64,000 bases of DNA. Source: Bisporella sp. PMI_857 (lineage: Eukaryota; Ascomycota; Leotiomycetes; Helotiales; Helotiaceae). Both the position numbers and the translations under genes were made by a program. The stretch lies in contig JAJSPD010000006.1 in the NCBI GenBank assembly GCA_021307315.1, positions 744,001 through 808,000 on the forward strand, written 5' to 3'. Shown one piece after another: positions 60,253-64,000 of the stretch. Below the pieces are notes generated by a model. It searched no databases. It was not told where the DNA came from and saw only the letters and a list, made by a program, of their open reading frames with translations. Every line of letters begins with the position of its first letter. Position 1 is the stretch's first letter.

Positions 60253-62028
60253 ATGTACAAATCCATGGCATTACAGCTCTTCCTGGCAGCTGCTACACAT
60301 GCCATTCCCAACGCAAGAGTAGCCAGATCCGACATTACTGACTGCTTAGATGCTTCAAGTGTTCCTCAAGTCCTGTCGGGCACAGCAAATTTCACTCAAG
60401 CTATCAAGCCGTTCAATTTGCGGCTTCCATTTACACCTGTTGCTGTTGCGGTCCCAACAACAACTGCGCAGGTGCAAGCTGCAGTAGCTTGTGGAGTCAA
60501 GCTGGGTGTCACAGTGTCTCCCAAGTCAGGCGGCCATAGTTATGCTTCCCACGGTCTTGGAGGAGAGGATGGTCATTTGGTGGTGGATATGAAGTACTGG
60601 AACACAGTTGCATTAGACAACTCAACGGGAATCGCAACAGTCGGCCCTGGTAGTCGGCTAGGAAATGTTGCTCAGGCTCTTTATGCTCAGGGCAGTGCCG
60701 CAATAAGTCATGGAACATGTCCAGGGTAAGTTATTGTATCTCCTCAGCGAGATATATCACTGATGAAATCTAAAAGTGTCGGAATTGGTGGGCATGTTCT
60801 GCATGGGGATATGGATACTCATCACACACCCACGGTCTGGTCTTGACAACCTCATATCAGCAGACTTAGTCCTTGCCAATGGCTCTTTAGCCACAACATC
60901 CAAAACATTAAATTCGGACCTCTTCTGGGCTCTCCGTGGTGCTGGGTCCTCTTACGGCATTGTCACATCTCTCAAGTTCCAAACCTACAAGGCCCCGGAG
61001 AACAATACTGTTTTCTCATACAGCTTCAACTGGAACGAAACTCAAGCTAGTAATGGACTTACAGTGCTGCAAGATTACGCAATACTACTGCTCCCCTGGA
61101 ATTGAACTTGAGGTTATTTGTGAACCCGTACTCGATCAGTGTGATTGGCGTGTACTATGGAAGTCAAGCTGAATTCAAGGCGGCCTTTGTACCTCTATTA
61201 GCGAAGCTAGGGATACGAGAAGTACTAGCATAAGCACCAGAAGCTGGCTTGATACACTAAAGGTTTATGCCTATGATCCATTGACACAACCAATCGACTA
61301 TGACAATGTAAGTACATAACCACGAACTGAATTGAGGCATCACAACTGACTTTGATAGCACGAGACTTTCGTGAGTATATATATAAGTATAAAGAAAACT
61401 GACTAATGGATAGTTCAGTTCGCAAAAAAGTCTTATGACCATCTCCGTTAACGAGGCGGCAATCACGGCATTCTGGTCCTACTGGACTACAGTAGCAAAA
61501 TCCTACATCGACCGCGTAACTCCTATTTCATTCCCATTTCTTCTCCTCCCACTAACCCCTCCACAGGACTGGTACGTTACAATCGACATCCATGGTGGGC
61601 CCCAGAGCGCCATCACCCGCGTCCCGGCCGACGAAACCTCCTACGCGCACCGCAACGCCCTCCTCAAATACGAGTTCTACGACCGCACTTCTGAGACCTA
61701 CCCGCTGATGGCTTCGACTTCTTGAACGGTTGGTGGCGACCATCACGGATACGATGAAGGATACAAAGTATTCGCCGTTGGGATGTATATCAATATGCGG
61801 ATACGACATTGAGTGCGGAAGAGGCGCATACGCATTATGTGAGTATCTCTCGTTGAGTTAAGGGGAAGTGCGAGAAAGAGGGGGAGGGAGAAGGCAGGAG
61901 GCGGGACTATAGGAATTAATGCTAATGTGATTGATAGTGGTTGAGCCATTACGATAAGTTGGCCGCGATTAAGAAGACCTATGACCGAACTCGGTTTTAG
62001 CAATCCGCAAGCTATTGCGCGGAAGTAA
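60253..62028 (+). CDS. Secreted BBE-type FAD oxidase (carbohydrate/oligosaccharide oxidase-like), frame breaks
   Basis: Berberine-bridge-enzyme-like flavoprotein with a signal peptide (MALQLFLAAATHAI). The PCMH FAD-binding domain has SPKSGGHSYASHG, whose His carries one covalent flavin link, and GTCPGVGIGGHVLHG, whose Cys carries the second. The BBE C-terminus has YINYADTTL-type sequence and HYDKLAAIKKTYD. Introns: after 60725 (acceptor near 60777), 61308-61358, 61371-61413 (leaving a 12-nt exon 61359-61370), 61516-61566, and one ending near 61938. Missing or shifted bases occur near 60810, 60845, 61082, 61220, 61710, 61740, 61780, 61795 and 62000; the conserved blocks continue in neighbouring frames. 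The stop at 62026-62028 follows NPQAIARK. The substrate is inferred: relatives oxidise sugar C1 to a lactone. Confidence 0.8.
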
Positions 62029-62291
62029 GGCCGGGAACTTAGTAGGTGGCCATTAGATTGACGTGAACATTATTACAACATTGCGAGTGTGATATGCAAG
62101 AGAATAGTTGGAGTGTATGCATTTTCCCATTTCGGCATCAGAACAGGAAAAGCTGAGTGTTTCCTGCTAGATAGGTCAGATGTTTAGATAATGCGATGTC
62201 ATTTCTCTATGCTAATTCAACGCCATGCAACCATTTTCATGCAAGCATATCATACACCATTTCAAGATCATAAAATCAACAACCGCAAGCC

Positions 62292-64000
62292 CTACCCATC
62301 ACTCTCAAAATCGTGGTCCTTCTCTACCCCCTTCTCCGCAGCCTCGAGCCAGCTCCGCAACCCTGTTTTGAGTACTAGGTAGGGGTTAAGCGTTGGTGCT
62401 CCAAAGTATTTCTCTTTCCTGGTTGTGCTCCTGGCGCCGCCTTCCAGGGCAGACATGGCAGCTCTTGTGGTCCGCATTCTCTTGCCTTTTTTGCCACCTT
62501 CGCTGAGCAAGTTGCTCAATCGAAGCCGCTCATCTTGTAGACGAGAATCGTACGATACGATGGATCGGACGTAGGGTGCTATATCTAGTGCTATGAGGTT
62601 TAGCGAGCGATCGAAAGATGACAGCTCAAGCGCAGACCCTTGACTCCAGACATGCTTCTTCTCTGGCTCGGAGATGGGATCGAAGGCTAAGCTGAAGTCT
62701 CGCCTTGTAATGGGTGATCCGGTGATATCGGTTTTTTTGCGGATGAGACTATTAATGTGTGCTTCATCTGGTCTTTGTAGTGGTGCTGATATCTTGGGCC
62801 CGTATTTTGCATGCTGATCGAGTTGTAGCATATATCTCGCTCGGGATCTGATCGATATGGAAATATTCCTAGTGACGTTGCCGATTTCAAAACTATCGAG
62901 CGGCGCAACATCTAGCACCTCACGGGATAGAATATAGTCTTCGCGTGCTTTTGGTGTTAACGCAGGAAGACTAGCATCAAGTATCATTTTGTTCTCTGGA
63001 GCAAAAGTAGAACCGGAGCATATATCGCTGTCACTCATTGCCTGGGCAAAATCGTCATATATAGCCAACGAGGCCATCTTATCTTCCTTTCGTTTTGACT
63101 CGGATAACGTCGTATTGGCCCAGTCAGTAAAATTGATCATCCTGTGCCAATCACCGCTATCCAGTTCCCAACCAACTTTTGATTCGAGCAGCATCTCTTC
63201 CTCAATGTTTAGATAATTCTCTTCACTGTTCAAGAAATCTTGAGATAGCCAACCCATGCCTGACCTATAAGTCTCTTCACTAACGACGCGAATGGTGTTC
63301 CCGGCTTCATCGACATCGCTACCCATTGGCCAGCGTGAGTAGAACCAGTCGACTCCTCCTCTTTCATTCCCAACGCCAAATTGGCACCAGTAATTGAGCT
63401 CCATCATTGAAGCACGAAGATCCATATTCCGGCTCTCATATAACGTTTCCACAGCTTCGCGACGAATCAGATGTCCCTCGTTAGCAGCCACAAGAAGTAA
63501 GTAATCCGCAGCGATATCAATTGTTGGAGCAGTAAATCGAAGAATGGCATATAAAGACAGCGCATCTAGTGGAACAGCTGACTCGTCAGTACATGTCATG
63601 ATAATTGGACGTTTGGACTCAATCATCATGGTCATAACTGTTGTCCAAAAGTTCTTATCCTCTTCGTACAGAATATCAATTTCTTCGAGCAATATTAGCG
63701 ACTGCTTTTGTGCAGACTTCGCAGGAACCTTCGGTGCTATGTCTGATGTCGCCTCTTTTTCATTCGGCATGACAGGTTGAGGGAGCTTAGGTTTCGGTTT
63801 GAAGAAGGAATTCATAGTGCCTTGCCTGCCACTTTTTAGGTCCTCGTTTAAAGCATCGTCAATTCGTTGAATGTCCATATCGACTGTCTCAATTTTCTGT
63901 TTGTTCGCTCCACGAACCAAGTGATTGCGGGTCATGTCGCCTACTCTGTCGATAATATCCTTCCCGCTACGTCGACTGCCAGGGTTGATCTCAAACACTT
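62292..64000 (-). CDS. ELG1: ELG1/ATAD5 clamp unloader, C-terminal part (5' truncated by window)
   Basis: Large subunit of the alternative RFC that unloads PCNA from chromatin after replication. The visible 568 residues begin inside the AAA+ module just after the Walker A region: FEINPGSRRSGKDIIDRVGD, MTRNHLV. A Walker B-type LILLEEIDILYEEDKNFWTT and a sensor-1-type RPIIMTCTDE follow. Then come the AAA+ lid and RFC-type helical collar (ADYLLLVAANEGHLIRREAV; DLRASMMELNYWCQFGVG). The end is a long C-terminal region finishing DHDFESDG. The frame is open to the window edge with no indel over 1.7 kb, in contrast to its neighbours. The 3' end faces the oxidase gene, 264 bases apart. The N-terminus and Walker A lie outside. 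Confidence 0.9.
   Translation of the reverse strand, partial: VFEINPGSRRSGKDIIDRVGDMTRNHLVRGANKQKIETVDMDIQRIDDALNEDLKSGRQGTMNSFFKPKPKLPQPVMPNEKEATSDIAPKVPAKSAQKQSLILLEEIDILYEEDKNFWTTVMTMMIESKRPIIMTCTDESAVPLDALSLYAILRFTAPTIDIAADYLLLVAANEGHLIRREAVETLYESRNMDLRASMMELNYWCQFGVGNERGGVDWFYSRWPMGSDVDEAGNTIRVVSEETYRSGMGWLSQDFLNSEENYLNIEEEMLLESKVGWELDSGDWHRMINFTDWANTTLSESKRKEDKMASLAIYDDFAQAMSDSDICSGSTFAPENKMILDASLPALTPKAREDYILSREVLDVAPLDSFEIGNVTRNISISIRSRARYMLQLDQHAKYGPKISAPLQRPDEAHINSLIRKKTDITGSPITRRDFSLAFDPISEPEKKHVWSQGSALELSSFDRSLNLIALDIAPYVRSIVSYDSRLQDERLRLSNLLSEGGKKGKRMRTTRAAMSALEGGARSTTRKEKYFGAPTLNPYLVLKTGLRSWLEAAEKGVEKDHDFESDG

Overview
The window is nuclear DNA of a filamentous ascomycete (Pezizomycotina; Leotiomycetes/Helotiales is my guess from protein flavour, not a test). 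The evidence is short introns of about 45-65 nt with GTAAGT/GTATGT donors, CTAAC-type branch sites and YAG acceptors, together with recognisable fungal genes: PalH, STE50, a BUD14/TEA4-type SH3 protein, YSH1, TAF4, an NRAMP transporter, an HMT1-type ABC transporter, LAG1 ceramide synthase and ELG1. There is no operon structure, CRISPR array, rRNA or canonical tRNA.

Layout. 0-5 kb: a low-complexity single-pass membrane protein gene and a conserved coiled-coil protein. 5-8 kb: a small unknown locus and a BTB protein, both minus strand. 9.8-17 kb: a Ser/Thr-rich membrane protein (+), YSH1 (-) and TAF4 (+), with YSH1 and TAF4 divergent. 18-20 kb: NRAMP metal transporter (+). 20.7-21.2 kb: a striking gene-free stretch packed with short hairpins and ending in a tRNA T-arm mimic. 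24-26 kb: gene of unknown family (copy A). 27-33 kb: STE50 and the BUD14/TEA4 homologue (both -). 36-39 kb: PalH pH sensor (+). 40.9-41.6 kb: a perfect inverted repeat and a possible transposase remnant. 42-44 kb: copy B of the unknown family (-). 46.5-50 kb: vacuolar ABC transporter (-). 50-56 kb: gene-poor. 56-57.6 kb: ceramide synthase (-). 58.3-62 kb: a divergent pair, secreted lactonase-type propeller (-) and secreted bicovalent-FAD (BBE-type) oxidase (+). 62.3 kb to the edge: C-terminal part of ELG1 (-).

Functional threads. YSH1 and TAF4 belong to mRNA 3'-end formation and transcription initiation. STE50 and BUD14/TEA4 belong to MAPK signalling and cell polarity. PalH, NRAMP and the ABC transporter belong to pH and metal homeostasis. 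The lactonase/oxidase pair could form one extracellular pathway: oxidise a sugar to its lactone, then hydrolyse it.

A caution for every gene here. Most conserved reading frames are interrupted by one-base indels, mostly lost bases in short homopolymers, including in genes whose relatives are essential in yeast. The simplest explanation is uncorrected sequencing or assembly error rather than real pseudogenes. I therefore annotate genes across these breaks, giving the outer span and noting each break I could locate.
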